64,000 bases of DNA from Rotaria socialis (Eukaryota; Rotifera; Eurotatoria; Philodinida; Philodinidae), in NCBI GenBank assembly GCA_905331475.1, contig CAJNYU010002424.1:186001-250000 (forward strand), written 5' to 3'. Both the position numbers and the translations under genes were made by a program. Positions 52,001 to 64,000 of the stretch are shown one piece after another (positions within the stretch are counted from its first letter, which is position 1; each line of letters opens with the position of its first letter). The notes below the pieces were generated by a model. It searched no databases. It was not told the origin of the DNA and saw only the letters and a program-made list of their open reading frames with translations.

Positions 52001-55000
52001 AACATCCTATATATATATCTCAATCCTGACTCAATAATCCATATCTACATAAAAAAAATGAATGCTGTAGTCAATAGATTTCAATAAAAATACTAATCAT
52101 GTCTACGCTAAATTGATAGACGATACTAGATCTTAAACTGTACGATCCTCGTAAAAAGAAACATGATATTCATACTAATTAATCAACAGAACCTCATTAC
52201 TTTTTTTTCGTTCATGAAGAAAAGATTATTTTACAGAGTGACAACGAATCTTACCAGGAATCAATGGCATAACATCTTCTCTTGCTGAATCGTTGGATCG
52301 ATAGTCAAATGCTCTTAATAATGAATGCGTACTATAAACAATATATTGTTCTGTTTTAGGTGAACATGTTCTTCCATCACTATTTAATTTATATCCGATA
52401 GCACAATCACATGTTGGTATTTCGCCATGATTAGTATCAATATAGAAACAAATTTGTTCACAATATGAACCATAGAAACAATATGAATTGAAAGCTAAAT
52501 AAAAAATTGTTTCAAAAACAAAAATTTTATCTTAATTAACAAGAAAATAATAGCGACCTTCATAACGTGGATAAGCGCGAACTTGTTTTGGATCTTCTTG
52601 ATTTGTTCGTACCGGAATAGTATCTGTTACTGGATTTAAACGGTGATCAAACCATTTCTTATAAACTCCTTCATATTCATTATCAACAAAAAATAATGAA
52701 TAATGCGTTGACGTTATATCATCATTTTCATTAGCTATTACAGATGATGATGTTGGAGGCGATAGATGAGTAAGAAAATCAAAGCCACGTGGATGATTTA
52801 CTTCTACATCGAGCACTTTTGTATCACCTGAATCCATACAATGATAGGAAATCTATAGAAATTAAAATTGAATGAAATGAAAAATTTTCTTGGTGTTATA
52901 TTGTTTTTACCTTTTGTAAACCGAAATCACTCCAAAATACACAATGAAGATCAAGATTATAAACAATATAATTTGGTTGTAGAAGATTATCGACAACTAC
53001 ATTTTCAGGAGATTTTCCATCAAAACGAACACGGGCTATTTTTAGTGGAATTTGTCCACCACCAAGATCAATCCAATAAACAAAACTAACAAAAAGCAAC
53101 TATTTAGAAAAAAAGAAATTTTCAGTTAAACAGTACCCATTTATTGTATCAAGATCAAGTGCAATCGGTCGTATTATACCAGTAGCATTTTCATGCTCAC
53201 TAAATACTACTGTATGATATTGACCGTTCAATGATATTGCATCAATTCGACTATGACGAATATTAGCAATAAATAAATTACTAACAAAATGAATAATTAA
53301 AGAAAATAATGAATTCAGGAAAAGCAAAACAAGATGTATGCGTTACCGTCCGACAGCATCAACTTGCATTGTGCCAACTTCCATACCAACTAATATTTCA
53401 TCATCACCGTAAAAAACAGTTTCATTGGTACCATCGAAATTAATTCGACGGATCTCATACTAGAAAAAAAAACAATGTCAAATCAGGGGCATTCAATTCG
53501 TAGAACAGTTCTTGACTGGCTTGCTTGTTAGGGAGATGAGAACTCAGAAAATGCGCCTCATACTATATTAATCTCGAAGTATTTCTAAGATGAATTGAAA
53601 GTGATTGAATGAGATGAAATAACAGATACTCATTCTCAAGTCCATTTGCATTCTATCGCTTTCAGCTATTTGAATACGAGGAGCTAGAAAATATCGAAAT
53701 AAACATTACAATGGCTATAGTTTTCTACGGTCGACATAAAGTGAATTCCATTAAATCTATATTTTGTGATTGATCTTTTGAGCGTATTATTGAATTTCCT
53801 AATTTTGACTACTTTAAGAAAAATGTCATTGATAAAATATTTCTGCTGCACAAAATTTCAACAAGACCATATCAAAATTCGTATCCTTCATATTTTTCAA
53901 AAAATCTGCTATTTTTTCCTGTTACAATTTTGATGCTCTGTATGTCAAAATAAAATAAAATAGTTGCTTACTGTAGGAGTTGCATCGGGTAAGAAACTTT
54001 TAATTTGTGCCCAATAGATTGTTTCATTAGCTTCATCAAATGCAAACTCATAACCATTATGGACGTCAGTTACCGGAACGAAACGTTCCCATAAATCATC
54101 ATAATTGGAATTTTCATCAATATACTTTTGATCATGTCTTACACTAATGCCACCAATAATATCACGTTTCATATAAATAATAAATGGTGAATAATCTTTA
54201 AAAATGGATTTTTAGAGAATAAGAATTTTTTTCTAATAAGAAAGAGAAAACCTTTCGAGCATGTGATTTGATCTCTTTCAAGAAAGAAGCCAGTTGAACA
54301 TGCACATGTATAACCAGCTGGTGCAACATTAGACAGAAGGCATAATTGTGAACAACGAGCTTGTTGACAGGGATTCGACTCTAAATTGAAAGTAATCAAT
54401 GGATTGAAAAAGTATTTCTATTTAAAAATTATTTACCAAATGGTTGATAAATTTGATGTGAAATTTTCATCGAATTTATTCTGGATCTTGATAATACTCG
54501 TTCATGTTTTTGTGCTTTAATACCATGTTCAAAACGATTCAAACGTCTTACTTCATTTGAATTTGAATCGTACCAATAGAGATACTGTTCAAAAAGAGCA
54601 ATTGATGTTGGACCATGTAGAAAATGTGAATTTGCTAGAATTTTTCGTCGATGTTCACCATTATATGATACAACTTCAATAAAATTTAAATGGTGATCAG
54701 TAAAATAAACTTCTTCGCGCATTAGATCAAGTGTTAAGCCGATGGGCATTTCAATTGAATTATTAACAATACTAATACGTTGTTGACCATCCATACTAGC
54801 TCGTTCAATACGTGGATTTGTACCCCAATCGGTTAAAAATAAATATCGAGCGCCAGCACGTGGATCAATTGCTAGTGACCATGGATTTGTTAAATTTTCA
54901 TGAAATAATATTCGACGATAACGACCATCGACTGTTGCAACTTCAACATGTTCAAGCATATAATCAGTCCAATATAAATTACGTCCAATCCAATCAAATG

Positions 55001-58000
55001 CTATATCACCTATGTAACTATTACCACTTGTAATAAGCTAAATAATTTAAATATTATATTAAAAACCATTTTTTGTAACTTAATTAAATTAATATATATT
55101 TACTTTGGTATAATTATTAGCTCTTCCCGTACGACTGTAGATTGTTTTTGCTCCTAGATCTGACCAGAAATATGTATTCGTTCGATTGTCAACATCAAAT
55201 GCAGTAATATAACGCATATCAGAACCAAGATTAATTTGACCATAGGTTTGCATTGTTGGTGAAAACCATTCCATTGTTGATTGGCGTAAAGTTAATAAAC
55301 GAATACCAGTTTCATCTAAACACATAAGATATCGTTACCATGTATACGAGAAATTTTGAAATATTCTCCTAAAATTTTTATTTATAAACTTTTAGAAGAA
55401 TAGTGATTACGATTTGGGATTCTATAAATAGCGCAGCTTTTTCTTTCAAATACTAGAAAAGGTAATAAAAGTATTAGTACTGGAAATACTAAAACAAAAT
55501 GATGGAAAAGATTTGCAAACCGACGACTCGGTAAACTGTTACGTCCCCATTCAGAACAGAAGCAGAAGAAATATACGGGTTCTATCGTACACAGAAATTA
55601 TTTATAAATTTCTAATTAAAGCAACTCGATCAAAAATTTGATAACAATACATACTATTCACTATCTATCTTTCCTAGTGAATCTATCGATTGCACAGGAT
55701 ACTCCACTAATTACTGACTGGCCCAATAAGCAGATAACTTCAATTCAGTGTATTCTCGAAAGTTACTTAGAACAGAGTCGGGATCGTTAAAGATTATGAA
55801 ATATTCGTTTGTTGAAAACTTACTGATAATTTTACAACTGCGCCCATCTGCTTGTAATACAAATCCTTCATTACATGCACAAATAAAACTTCCATTTGTA
55901 TTTAAACAATGTTGATGACATGTATTAGGATTTTCTTCACATTCATTGATATCTGGTCACAAATCGTTATTGAAATATTAATTTTATAAAAAGAAAAAAA
56001 GAACATTTTTTACCTTCGCATTTCTTATAGCCTGTAGTATTTCGTACATGAAAACCAGGTTGACAAAGACATAGAACACCGAATGGTGATCGATGACATG
56101 CATGACTACAGCCACCATTATCAATTGAACATTGATGATTATTACACAATGGAGATTCATCGCCACCACCTGGACAATCAGGTTTACTTTTTAGAAAAGA
56201 AAATTTTCATAAACTGATTTCATTAATAAACAGATATTTACTTATCGCAAACTTGTGTGATATTCACACATTGATGTATTGTTGTACTAGGACATACCAT
56301 TTGATTTTCGGGACACGAAAAAGATGCCGTTTCTATGCAAACATGAAAAGTGGGCGTGAGTGTTCAATAACAAGAAATCTAGATAATTATTCTTACGACA
56401 TTGTTCTGCATTTTCATCTGAACTATCTTCACAATCATCCTTAACAAATCAAAATTTAAGAAGAAAAACAAGAAAATCAATAAAATTTTACTTCGTTATC
56501 ACACATCCATCCTTTCGGAATACAATCACCTGATGTTAAACAACGAAATTCATTTAATGTGCAATTTCGTGCGCCTATAATTATATTAATGAATCAAATA
56601 TTGACCAGGAAAATATACTAACCACAACTTGATGGTTCATCAGATCCATCCGCACAATCTAAATAAATTTTATTCAAGTAATTTTTTTCAAACTATTTGT
56701 TTTTACCTCGGTGACCGTCGCAACGCCAATTCTAAATAAAAATAAAATAAAGAATTATTAAGACGAAATGAAAAGTTTCTTCTTTCATTTCAACTTACAT
56801 TTGGTATGCAAGTTGATCCGCAACGAAATTGATCTGCTCGACAATACGATGGCGTTGATCCAGCACAATTTCTTTCATCTTCCATCGATTGACAATCTAA
56901 ATGTATCAATTTAGCAATAGTTTTTTAAAAGAAAATTAACATACCAGCAATGCCATCACATCGTCGAGTTGCATTAATACAATAATGATCACTTGAACAT
57001 AAAAATTGTCCAGCACCACAAGCTATCGGTGGACAGTTAAGCTCTAAAAAGAAATGTTCACTTTTCAGCCCGCTCGAATTTATTCACTATATTAACTAAC
57101 CATCAGCATTATCACCACAATCTATTAATTGAAATAAATTAAATAATATTTATATACAATTATACATAAATATTTTTCAAAAAAAAAGTTGATCTTACCA
57201 TTTTGACCATCACATTTCCATGCTGAAAACAAAAAGAATTAGTTTAAAAACAATACATTTTTTTATGTTTTAACATACAATTTGGAATGCATTTTCCAGC
57301 TGTATGAGTACAAGCAAATTGTGTTAATAAATCGCATGTTCTCTCTAAACAAAATAAACGTTTTCATTTCAAATAATTCGACTTTGTATTTACCTTGACA
57401 GTTTAGTTCGTCGCTCGAATCACCACAATCATTATCTGAAAGAGAAAACAAAGATGAATAATAGAATAGTGAGCATTCTTTTTCTAGTACCATTATCACA
57501 TATCCACGATTTGGGAATACATTTTCCTGTGGCACAACGAAATTGATTTTGTGAACAAGTTTGAGCTGATATTGAAAAATAAAACATATCATCTAGGCAA
57601 TTTAAAAGCAAAACTATCTTTCATCATACTGCAATTAGATTCATCTGAACGATCGTGGCAATGTGGGTAACCATCACACATCAGTTGTTTATTAATACAA
57701 ATGCCACTAGTTCGACATTGAAATTGATTTGTTCCACAGGTTGGTGTACCAGCTATATGAAATGTGCAGTATAGAGCCAAATTAGAGATATGTACGATAC
57801 AATCTACTCATTGTTGGAATCTAGTAACTTCGTGTCAATTCGTCTTGATTATTGTCTCGTTCAATATGATTTAGCACTCATTCCTACTTTCGAGAATTAA
57901 TTCATATCCCGTCTAGAAACATCTTTCTTAATTTCCTTTCTTATTAACCTAGATGATCTTGATTGCCGTCATTTATGCTATAATACATTGAAAATCATAG

Positions 58001-61000
58001 AATATCTAACTGTAATCGTCAGTTCTGTAACCTTAATTGTACTCTTGGAAATTGTTTTCTATTAGTATCAGTCGCAAAGACTAAAATTCGGCTCACATAT
58101 CTTTAATTAAAGTACAAAAAAGAACAGTATCTATATATTTTTATTTACCTGGACAATTTTGTTCATCACTATTATCATGACAATCATCATCTATTAATAT
58201 GAACAAAAAGATTCATTATTTTTATTTTCAATATTAATTTAAATAATTTACCTCCATCACATTTATAACTTTGTGAAATGCATCGACCATTTCGACATTG
58301 AAATCGACCATTGCATGATGTTTGATCTGGTTCAGCTTGAGAATTATCAATACATTCTTGATTATTCGCTGGATTAATCTGTCGGCCATATCGGCAACCA
58401 CATATTCGTGTTAAAGTATCTTGTTGTCGTCTTGGAAAACAAAAATCTGAACATTCACCGTTATTTCTTCGACATGGATGTGTAACTATAACAAAGAAAC
58501 GATGGCAAAACTCAATACTGTCTTTCAGATTGATGTTTCCATACTATTTATTGGTTGAGATGATTCAGCATAAACTCGAACTGTTGTAATCGATGGAACA
58601 TTTGATCGAACAGGCGATGCATAACCACTACATTTAAATTAGCCACATGAAAATGAAGACTACAGAAAATATTCATCTACTATACCTGTATGTTTTACTA
58701 CTTTCAAATACACCTTCTAATGTAGCATCCGTGAAATAGAGACGAGCTAGAAAGTAGATTATGAAGGTTTTACTTTGTTATAAGTTATAAATTTTCTTAT
58801 CGTTTTCTTACACCCATAAATTGCAATTCCAAATGGATGTGATATCAATCGTCCTCGTAATGATTGAATATTTCGACCATTATAATCCGAATGTTGAATA
58901 CGCGATAGTGCGCCGTCAGTCCAATACAGACGTTTTGCTGAATAATCACATGTTAAATGATACGGTGCGCCCAATTCATTTGGAATTATCACATTACGAT
59001 TCGTTCCATCAGATAGCATACGATAGATTTTTGCGGGACGTGCAATCGTTGAATAAAACACATATCTATATATTGAGATACATATTTTACTCGTATGTGA
59101 CAATTTTTCAAAATACTCTTTTCGAATCTTTAACAGTTAATCTTACAGTAAATTATGATGCTTATCGAAATTTTATTCAACATAATGAAATTCAGAGTAA
59201 AATATTTTGTAGGCAATCTAAATTTGGTATTTTTATGTTGTATTCGACTTGCATTTTTTCGTTTTCAAACGAATAAAATGACTACATTGGAACTATTAAT
59301 TTGACTTTTTTCAACTTTCTATTTTATGAATATTCCTTTCTTTGGTTAGATGTATTGATAACATACCCTTGTAAAGGATCTAATGCAATACCATGTATGC
59401 CAATAGTTCCATTGGCAAGAACACGTTGTGGAAAATCTCTACCATTCATTCGAACAACAGTAATTTGACTATTGGCCATTGATGTCATATAAAGTAATTT
59501 TGAATACCAATCATATGCTAAAGCATTAACCATAGGAAATATTTTTGATGTCGTCACTGGTACTGGTTCTGTCATAGTAATAATAGAAGCAAATATGTAT
59601 ATTTTTAATTATTGAAAAATAACTATCAGCTTACTTTCACCATCCATTTTCGATGAATAAATCATTTGTTGTCGTTGAGCATAAAAATAAACAGTTTTTT
59701 CTTCATAATCAAATACGGAATCTGATATAGCAGTTCGTCGGTCAGGTATGATTGGTGGTCGAGCTTCAATATTTGAATCACGATTAAGATCAACTCCACG
59801 TATCGAATTTAATCGAGATAAGAGCAGAAATTCTTTCATCGCTAGATAATAGATGGACAGAAAAAGTATTTAAACAAATGATATTACAATAGAAATCTTT
59901 TCTGTCTTTTATTTCTTACGTTCACATGATTTTAAATCGGATTTTAATCGATATCCTGATTGACATCGACATTGATAACTATTTACTAATAAATAACCTC
60001 GGCCGAGTAAACATAAATGTTCACAACCGCCATTGTATGTTCCATTACATGGATCATTTCGATGTGGTTGTCGTGTTTCATGATAAACAGCTATTCCTCG
60101 TGGTCGAATAAATGATTCCGGTTTATGAAAATATGTTGTGTTTGAATTGAAATGACGTCGAAGTTGTAAAACAGCACCTTTAACATCATCGGTTAAATAG
60201 AGATTGTTTTCAAATAAATCAATGCCAACTGTATATGGAATATTTTGACTGCCGGATGTTATTGTTATTCTAGATAATAATAATAATAATAATAATAATC
60301 AATACTCTTAGAATAGTTTCGAATTAAAACAAAAAGCACAACACTTCTGAGAGCGCAAGTTCTACGGAACTAGATTGCGAAACACTAGACAGTTGTTCTT
60401 GCTAATCATAGCGATATTGCTTTTTAGTGGCCCAATGCATATCTTCGCTATTTTTTTACTCGATCCTCAAAGGGTGCAATAAGGCAGAAAATATTAGATC
60501 TAGAAATAGGAATTTGCAAATGTTTGTTTGCAACGTAGCTACTGACAAAATGAAACAATGAAGAAATCTTAAGATTAAGTCATTTCATGAGGTAACATAC
60601 GACTAGGTGCGTATTCATCAGTACAACTAATTGCTGTTGCGCTCTTAAAAAATGTGATCAACTTTTTAGAATTTTGTACATAAAGATGCGAAATATTTCG
60701 ATTTTATTTTACCTTCGTGATCCATGATAATCACAACTTTCAACATGATCATAAGATCGATCTACCCAATAAATTCTTTTCTTAATGAAATCTACTGTTA
60801 AATCACTTGGTTGACTTAGTTTTTGATCAATTAATGTTGTACATTGTGAACCATCAAGAAGACATCGATTAATTTTAGCTGATACTCTAAATGAATCGCC
60901 TTCATCAGCAAAAAACAAATACTCAGCTATTGGATCAATGGCTATTGAGCTTGGTTCATAAATATTATTGATAACTATATTGGTTTTCATCATTTTACCA

Positions 61001-64000
61001 TCCAATGAAAACATATCAATGCGTGCTAATTCCGTCTCAACGATATACATTTTATTTGTTATCCAATCAATAGCAATCGACATTGGCATACGAATATTTT
61101 TCTCAAGAACAAGTTGGGCAGGTGACATAAGAGATGATAATGATAATGAATAAATCTAAAAAAATTTCTCGGTACATTAACAAATAATTTCAAAAAGTCC
61201 TTTGTTTTTTTTAAAGATTACTTTATGAGCGTACGGATCTGCAAAATAAAGTAATTGATTTCGATAATGATAATCAACAGCGTGAATAGTCATATTTTCT
61301 GGACCAGTATAAATTATTCGAGCATTACGAAGCCGATCGATTTCATAGATTTTATTTGCTATAGCCACAAACATTTTCATATTATCACCTAAATATAATA
61401 AAGAAATGATTTCATTACAAATTTGATTCTAAAAATGATATTTACTATTAATATGTTTGCATCGATTTCCAACTTCAAGTGTATAATTAGCTCGGCAAGT
61501 ACATACATATCTACATATGGATATTTAAAAAAAATATTAATGTTATAAGCAAAATATATATTTATCATACGATCCAATTGTATTTTGACAATCTTGATCA
61601 CATTCATCCCAAATTTCACATTCGTTAACATCTGAAATTCAATAGAAAATTTTTTCCTTTCCAAAAACACAAGATCTTGATTTTTCTCCTACCAATACAA
61701 GAACGATTGTTAACTGGATTAATTTGAAATCCAAGTGGACAATAACATTTACCACGACCATCCGGCGTTGGTTGACACGCATGTTCACATGATAACAAAC
61801 CACAAAGTTGAGTACCTGTTTTTATTAAAACAAATTAATTAAAATCCGCGCGTCACACACAAACAAGAATGAATATTGAGGATCTTGTTCCTTCTGTAAC
61901 AACGAGTCAAACGGAACTCTTTGTTGGTTGGCCGTATATTAATTTATTTAGTTTAATATTTATTCTCCTATGGTCACTATTAGCTATATTAGCTATGTAT
62001 TATCTATGGTATACATTTAATCTTTTTCAAATTGAAGTACAAGATATTACATTTGAAATAGTCGATTTCCATACAAATGAAATTGATACGAAACCAAGAG
62101 AAATATTTCGTCTTATCAATCTACATGATGATACATCATCAAAAGCTGTTTTAACTCTATAATCAATGAAATTGGAAGCTATTCTTTCTTTCTTTCTTTG
62201 TTTCTTTTTCGCAAATATCTCCTATCAAGTGTCACATAATAACTTATGATCAATTGTCAATGACATTTTTCTTGCTACTTCTTCGTTGTGTAAAAAGTTG
62301 AAATGTTTACCATGCGGCTATTTATCGAATCAAGGTCTTCAATCTTCTACAGTCTGAATTGATTACTAAAGATTAGTATTAAAATAAAAGATATTTTCCT
62401 ATTTGATATTTGTAACATACGAGTCTCTTGAAGAAACACATGATTAGAAGAAATGTTATATTAAAATTGAAAGTATATAAATATGCTCTCGACTATCCAG
62501 TGCTATTCCACGAAATATTAGCTTTGAACGCATGACATAGATTCTCAATTTGCTCTGTTCATCAAACAATAGAATATCGATATCTACTAGATTCATATGA
62601 TTGCAAACTGATTATACGATCAATCCAGAAACATCAAAAAGTCGTATTCTGTGAAATGTTTCAAATTCACAACAAAATCGTAACCAATAGATATTTAAGC
62701 AACCTTTTACGTTAAGAACGAGCACAAAGTATCATAGTCTACAACGAAAGATCTTGTTTAACATATAGATATCAATCGGAAATGAATTTATCAACGATTA
62801 ATTTCAGATAATAGATCTTACTTACCACATTGTGAACTTTCATCTGTACCATCACTGCAGTCTTGTTGACCATTACATATTTTTGTTATATCAATACATT
62901 GACCAGTTACATTACATGGATACATATGTGGTGGACATTGTCTTGCACTGCAATGCATTTCATCACTACGATCAAGACAATCATCATCACGATCTGATTT
63001 ATGATACAGAAAATCGATGTTAGTGTTTCTTCTTTTTTTAATTAAAAACAAGAAAGAACTTACCGCAAACCCATGATGATGGAATACATCTTCCATTGGA
63101 ACATCGAAATTGTGACGTTGTACAATTAGGTCGTGCTATAATTAAAAAACAAAAACAAGAATATATTTGATACAAACAGTGACTTCTTTTACGTACTGCA
63201 ATTTGTTTCATCGGATCCATCAGGACATTGCGAACGAAAATCACAACGTTGATAATTTGGTATACATCTACCATCAGAGACACATCGAAATTGATATGTC
63301 GAACATGCAGTACTATCTAGAAAGAAGCAAAAGAAATAGAACAGATTAGCTTGATGAATGGTTTCTTTCTTTTGAATATAATACTCACTGCAATTGAGTT
63401 CATCAGTTCGATCATCACAATTATAATAACCATCACATTTTTGAGCTAATGGTAAACATCGTTGTATATCACATTGATATTCCGTAGAAGAATCACATTG
63501 ACGAAAATCTACAAATTGAAAATAGTTTGTCAACTAGCAACAGCATAAGACTTACTGCAAAATGCTCCTTCATCAGTACCATCAGTACAATCTTTCACGT
63601 GATTCTAGAAAAGTATGAAATCAATCATATTTACTTGAAAACCAAAAAGCGAAAATCGACATACGCATTTCATAGATGCCTCGATACATCGTGAATCATT
63701 GCATTGAAATTGCGTATTTGAACATCTTCTTGGAGCTAGACAGAAGAAGAAAATAATCATTTTACTAGAATAATCTTTTTTTTTTAAAAAAAAGCAACTG
63801 GTAATAACATACGACAATTTTGTTCATCCGTATTATTTCCACAATCATTATCGCCATCACACATCCACGAACGAGGTATACATCTATCACCACAATCAAA
63901 TTGCGAATCCGAACATCGTGGATAGGCTATTTTTTAATAAATTGAAATCGTCAATTTTTCATATTATTCTATACATACTGCAGTTTCGTTCATCAGAAGA
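39295..64000 (-). CDS. LRP2: LRP2/megalin, giant endocytic receptor (5' end beyond window)
   Basis: A long chain of minus-strand exons with small introns runs from the right edge to the stop at 39295. N to C it encodes LDLa cluster I (six modules plus the end of another), EGF pair, propellers 1 and 2, cluster II (8 LDLa), EGF pair, propellers 3-6 with EGFs between, cluster III (10), EGF pair, propeller 7, EGF, cluster IV (11), EGF pair, propeller 8, two EGF-like modules, one membrane helix and a tail of about 130 residues. Clusters of 7, 8, 10 and 11 are the megalin pattern; LRP1 has only two modules in cluster I and more EGFs before the membrane. Megalin takes up lipoproteins, vitamin carriers and other ligands at epithelial surfaces. 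Introns of about 400-1000 bases occur near 44850, 46130, 49725, 53470, 55330, 57780, 60275 and 61820. I see no coding in them except the last. The signal peptide is outside. Confidence 0.94.
40072..40378 (-). other. LRP2: LRP2 juxtamembrane EGF-like pair
   Basis: Two exons. The first (about 40258-40378) reads [16 protein letters not shown] and ends [10 protein letters not shown]. The second (about 40072-40186) has [11 protein letters not shown] and GCVCLPG and runs into YKGTNCD. Only two EGF-like modules before the membrane favours LRP2 over LRP1. Confidence 0.85.
40439..41287 (-). other. LRP2: LRP2 beta-propeller 8
   Basis: A single 849-base exon of six-bladed YWTD-type repeats: [49 protein letters not shown] and [15 protein letters not shown]. 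Confidence 0.92.
41583..41855 (-). other. LRP2: LRP2 EGF pair before propeller 8
   Basis: [19 protein letters not shown] is EGF-like. [17 protein letters not shown], with a calcium-type DINEC opening, continues to [11 protein letters not shown]. Confidence 0.9.
41855..44420 (-). other. LRP2: LRP2 LDLa cluster IV (11 modules)
   Basis: Eleven ligand-binding modules can be traced across split exons, each with six Cys and the acidic SDE end. N to C they end [96 protein letters not shown] and DCGDASDE. Many modules are split by a short intron just before the DC.D.SDE part. Confidence 0.88.
44420..45960 (-). other. LRP2: LRP2 propeller 7 and following EGF
   Basis: Propeller blades lie in exons near 45302-45880 ([48 protein letters not shown]) and 44600-44850 ([17 protein letters not shown]). 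The EGF at about 44420-44543 reads [14 protein letters not shown]. The 450-base intron between shows no coding. Confidence 0.85.
45925..47035 (-). other. LRP2: LRP2 EGF pair after cluster III
   Basis: [17 protein letters not shown] (about 46905-47035), then [21 protein letters not shown] and [19 protein letters not shown] (about 45925-46115). An intron of about 0.8 kb separates them, with no coding seen. Confidence 0.85.
47095..49230 (-). other. LRP2: LRP2 LDLa cluster III (10 modules)
   Basis: Ten modules trace from [20 protein letters not shown] at the start to [20 protein letters not shown] at the end. The seventh is unusual, with a longer [20 protein letters not shown] loop and GEDEANC in place of the usual DGSDE. 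Confidence 0.88.
49290..54381 (-). other. LRP2: LRP2 propellers 4-6 with intervening EGFs
   Basis: [23 protein letters not shown] (about 54256-54381), propeller 4 (about 52560-54170), EGF with [20 protein letters not shown] (about 52375-52495), propeller 5 (about 51230-52370), [23 protein letters not shown] (about 50935-51085), propeller 6 (about 49535-50920) and [19 protein letters not shown] (about 49290-49450). Blades are recognised by YWT/YWI/FWSD motifs such as [13 protein letters not shown] and [14 protein letters not shown]. Boundaries are approximate. Confidence 0.82.
54430..56148 (-). other. LRP2: LRP2 EGF pair and propeller 3
   Basis: EGFs [19 protein letters not shown] (about 56020-56148) and [16 protein letters not shown] (about 55825-55955), then propeller 3 in exons near 55106-55321 and 54437-55037 ([30 protein letters not shown]). 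Confidence 0.88.
56150..58330 (-). other. LRP2: LRP2 LDLa cluster II (8 modules)
   Basis: Eight modules from [19 protein letters not shown] to [16 protein letters not shown]. The last is divergent, ending DCPGGGDES instead of DGSDE. Confidence 0.86.
58400..61817 (-). other. LRP2: LRP2 first EGFs and propellers 1 and 2
   Basis: EGF-like exons about 61692-61817 ([19 protein letters not shown]), 61565-61632 ([15 protein letters not shown]) and 61445-61510 ([15 protein letters not shown]). Propeller 1 is about 60115-61380 ([34 protein letters not shown]) with its EGF about 59935-60070. Propeller 2 is about 58590-59845 ([34 protein letters not shown]), ending in a Cys-rich EGF ([16 protein letters not shown]). 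Confidence 0.85.
60275..60299. repeat. (AAT)n microsatellite in an LRP2 intron
   Basis: About eight uninterrupted ATA/AAT units beginning at the splice donor side of the intron. Confidence 0.9.
61869..62162 (+). CDS. Small single-pass membrane protein nested in an LRP2 intron (unknown)
   Basis: An intronless 97-residue frame on the strand opposite LRP2, inside the 1 kb intron after LDLa cluster I. It starts MNIEDLVPS, has one strong hydrophobic segment at about residues 24-46 ([20 protein letters not shown]) and a polar, acidic C-terminal part ([19 protein letters not shown]) without low complexity. Codon choice resembles the surrounding genes more than random AT-rich sequence. A plus-strand AATAAA lies at 62383-62388, 221 bases after the stop. 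I do not recognise the family. It could still be a chance ORF or a retrocopy remnant. Confidence 0.5.
   Translation: MNIEDLVPSVTTSQTELFVGWPYINLFSLIFILLWSLLAILAMYYLWYTFNLFQIEVQDITFEIVDFHTNEIDTKPREIFRLINLHDDTSSKAVLTL
62820..64000 (-). other. LRP2: LRP2 LDLa cluster I (six modules and part of another)
   Basis: From the right edge: the end of a module (SSDERNC), then modules opening [86 protein letters not shown] and [14 protein letters not shown]. Megalin has seven here, so the start of module 1 and the signal peptide should lie just beyond 64000. Confidence 0.88.

Noticed and set aside
58821..59276. 151-residue plus-strand ORF
   Set aside because: Its first part is antisense to a propeller 2 exon and the rest is intron sequence.
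39295..64000. LRP1 or LRP1B as identity of the large receptor
   Set aside because: Cluster I has at least six modules instead of two, only two EGF-like modules precede the membrane, and the tail end resembles megalin.

Overview
This is animal nuclear DNA. It is AT-rich, its genes are split by many short GT-AG introns (often 45-80 bases), and the products are metazoan: rabphilin, SCAMP, NKRF, RBMX2, LYAR and LRP2/megalin. A small compact invertebrate genome fits best. A bdelloid rotifer is my leading guess, from the short introns, the protein set and a sterol-glucosyltransferase-like gene of a kind uncommon in animals, but nothing in the window proves the species.

Layout, left to right. (1) 475-2437, plus strand: a five-exon Gly/Ser-rich protein with an EF-hand loop near each end, not assigned to a named family. 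(2) 3882-5394, minus: FAM81-like coiled-coil protein. (3) 6237-9470, minus: rabphilin-3A-like Rab effector with 13 exons, one a 9-base microexon. (4) 9471-12878: noncoding, with microsatellites. (5) 12879-15142, minus: complete lysosomal beta-hexosaminidase. (6) 17020-23481, minus: NKRF-like protein (XTBD, dsRBD-like segments, G-patch, R3H). Two of its introns carry hAT-like non-autonomous transposons, one a near-perfect fold-back. (7) 23692-24921, minus: TMEM68-like acyltransferase. (8) 25279-29418, minus: SCAMP, with two alternative versions of the exon for the last membrane helix. (9) 29667-30311, plus: RBMX2/Ist3 splicing protein, divergent from SCAMP across 248 bases. (10) 30916-32031, plus: LYAR. 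(11) 33402-36385, minus: UGT80-like sterol glucosyltransferase. (12) 39295 to beyond 64000, minus: LRP2 (megalin), missing only its N-terminal end. A small membrane-protein ORF (61869-62162, plus) lies inside one of its introns.

The genes do not form a pathway. Loose functional groups are secretion and endocytosis (rabphilin, SCAMP, LRP2), nuclear and nucleolar RNA work (NKRF, RBMX2, LYAR) and lipid or glycan metabolism (hexosaminidase, acyltransferase, glucosyltransferase). Exon boundaries were placed by eye from splice sites, reading-frame phase and remembered family alignments; no search was run. The strongest unusual signals are the two hAT-like elements, the SCAMP alternative exon pair, the rabphilin microexon, the glucosyltransferase and the nested ORF.
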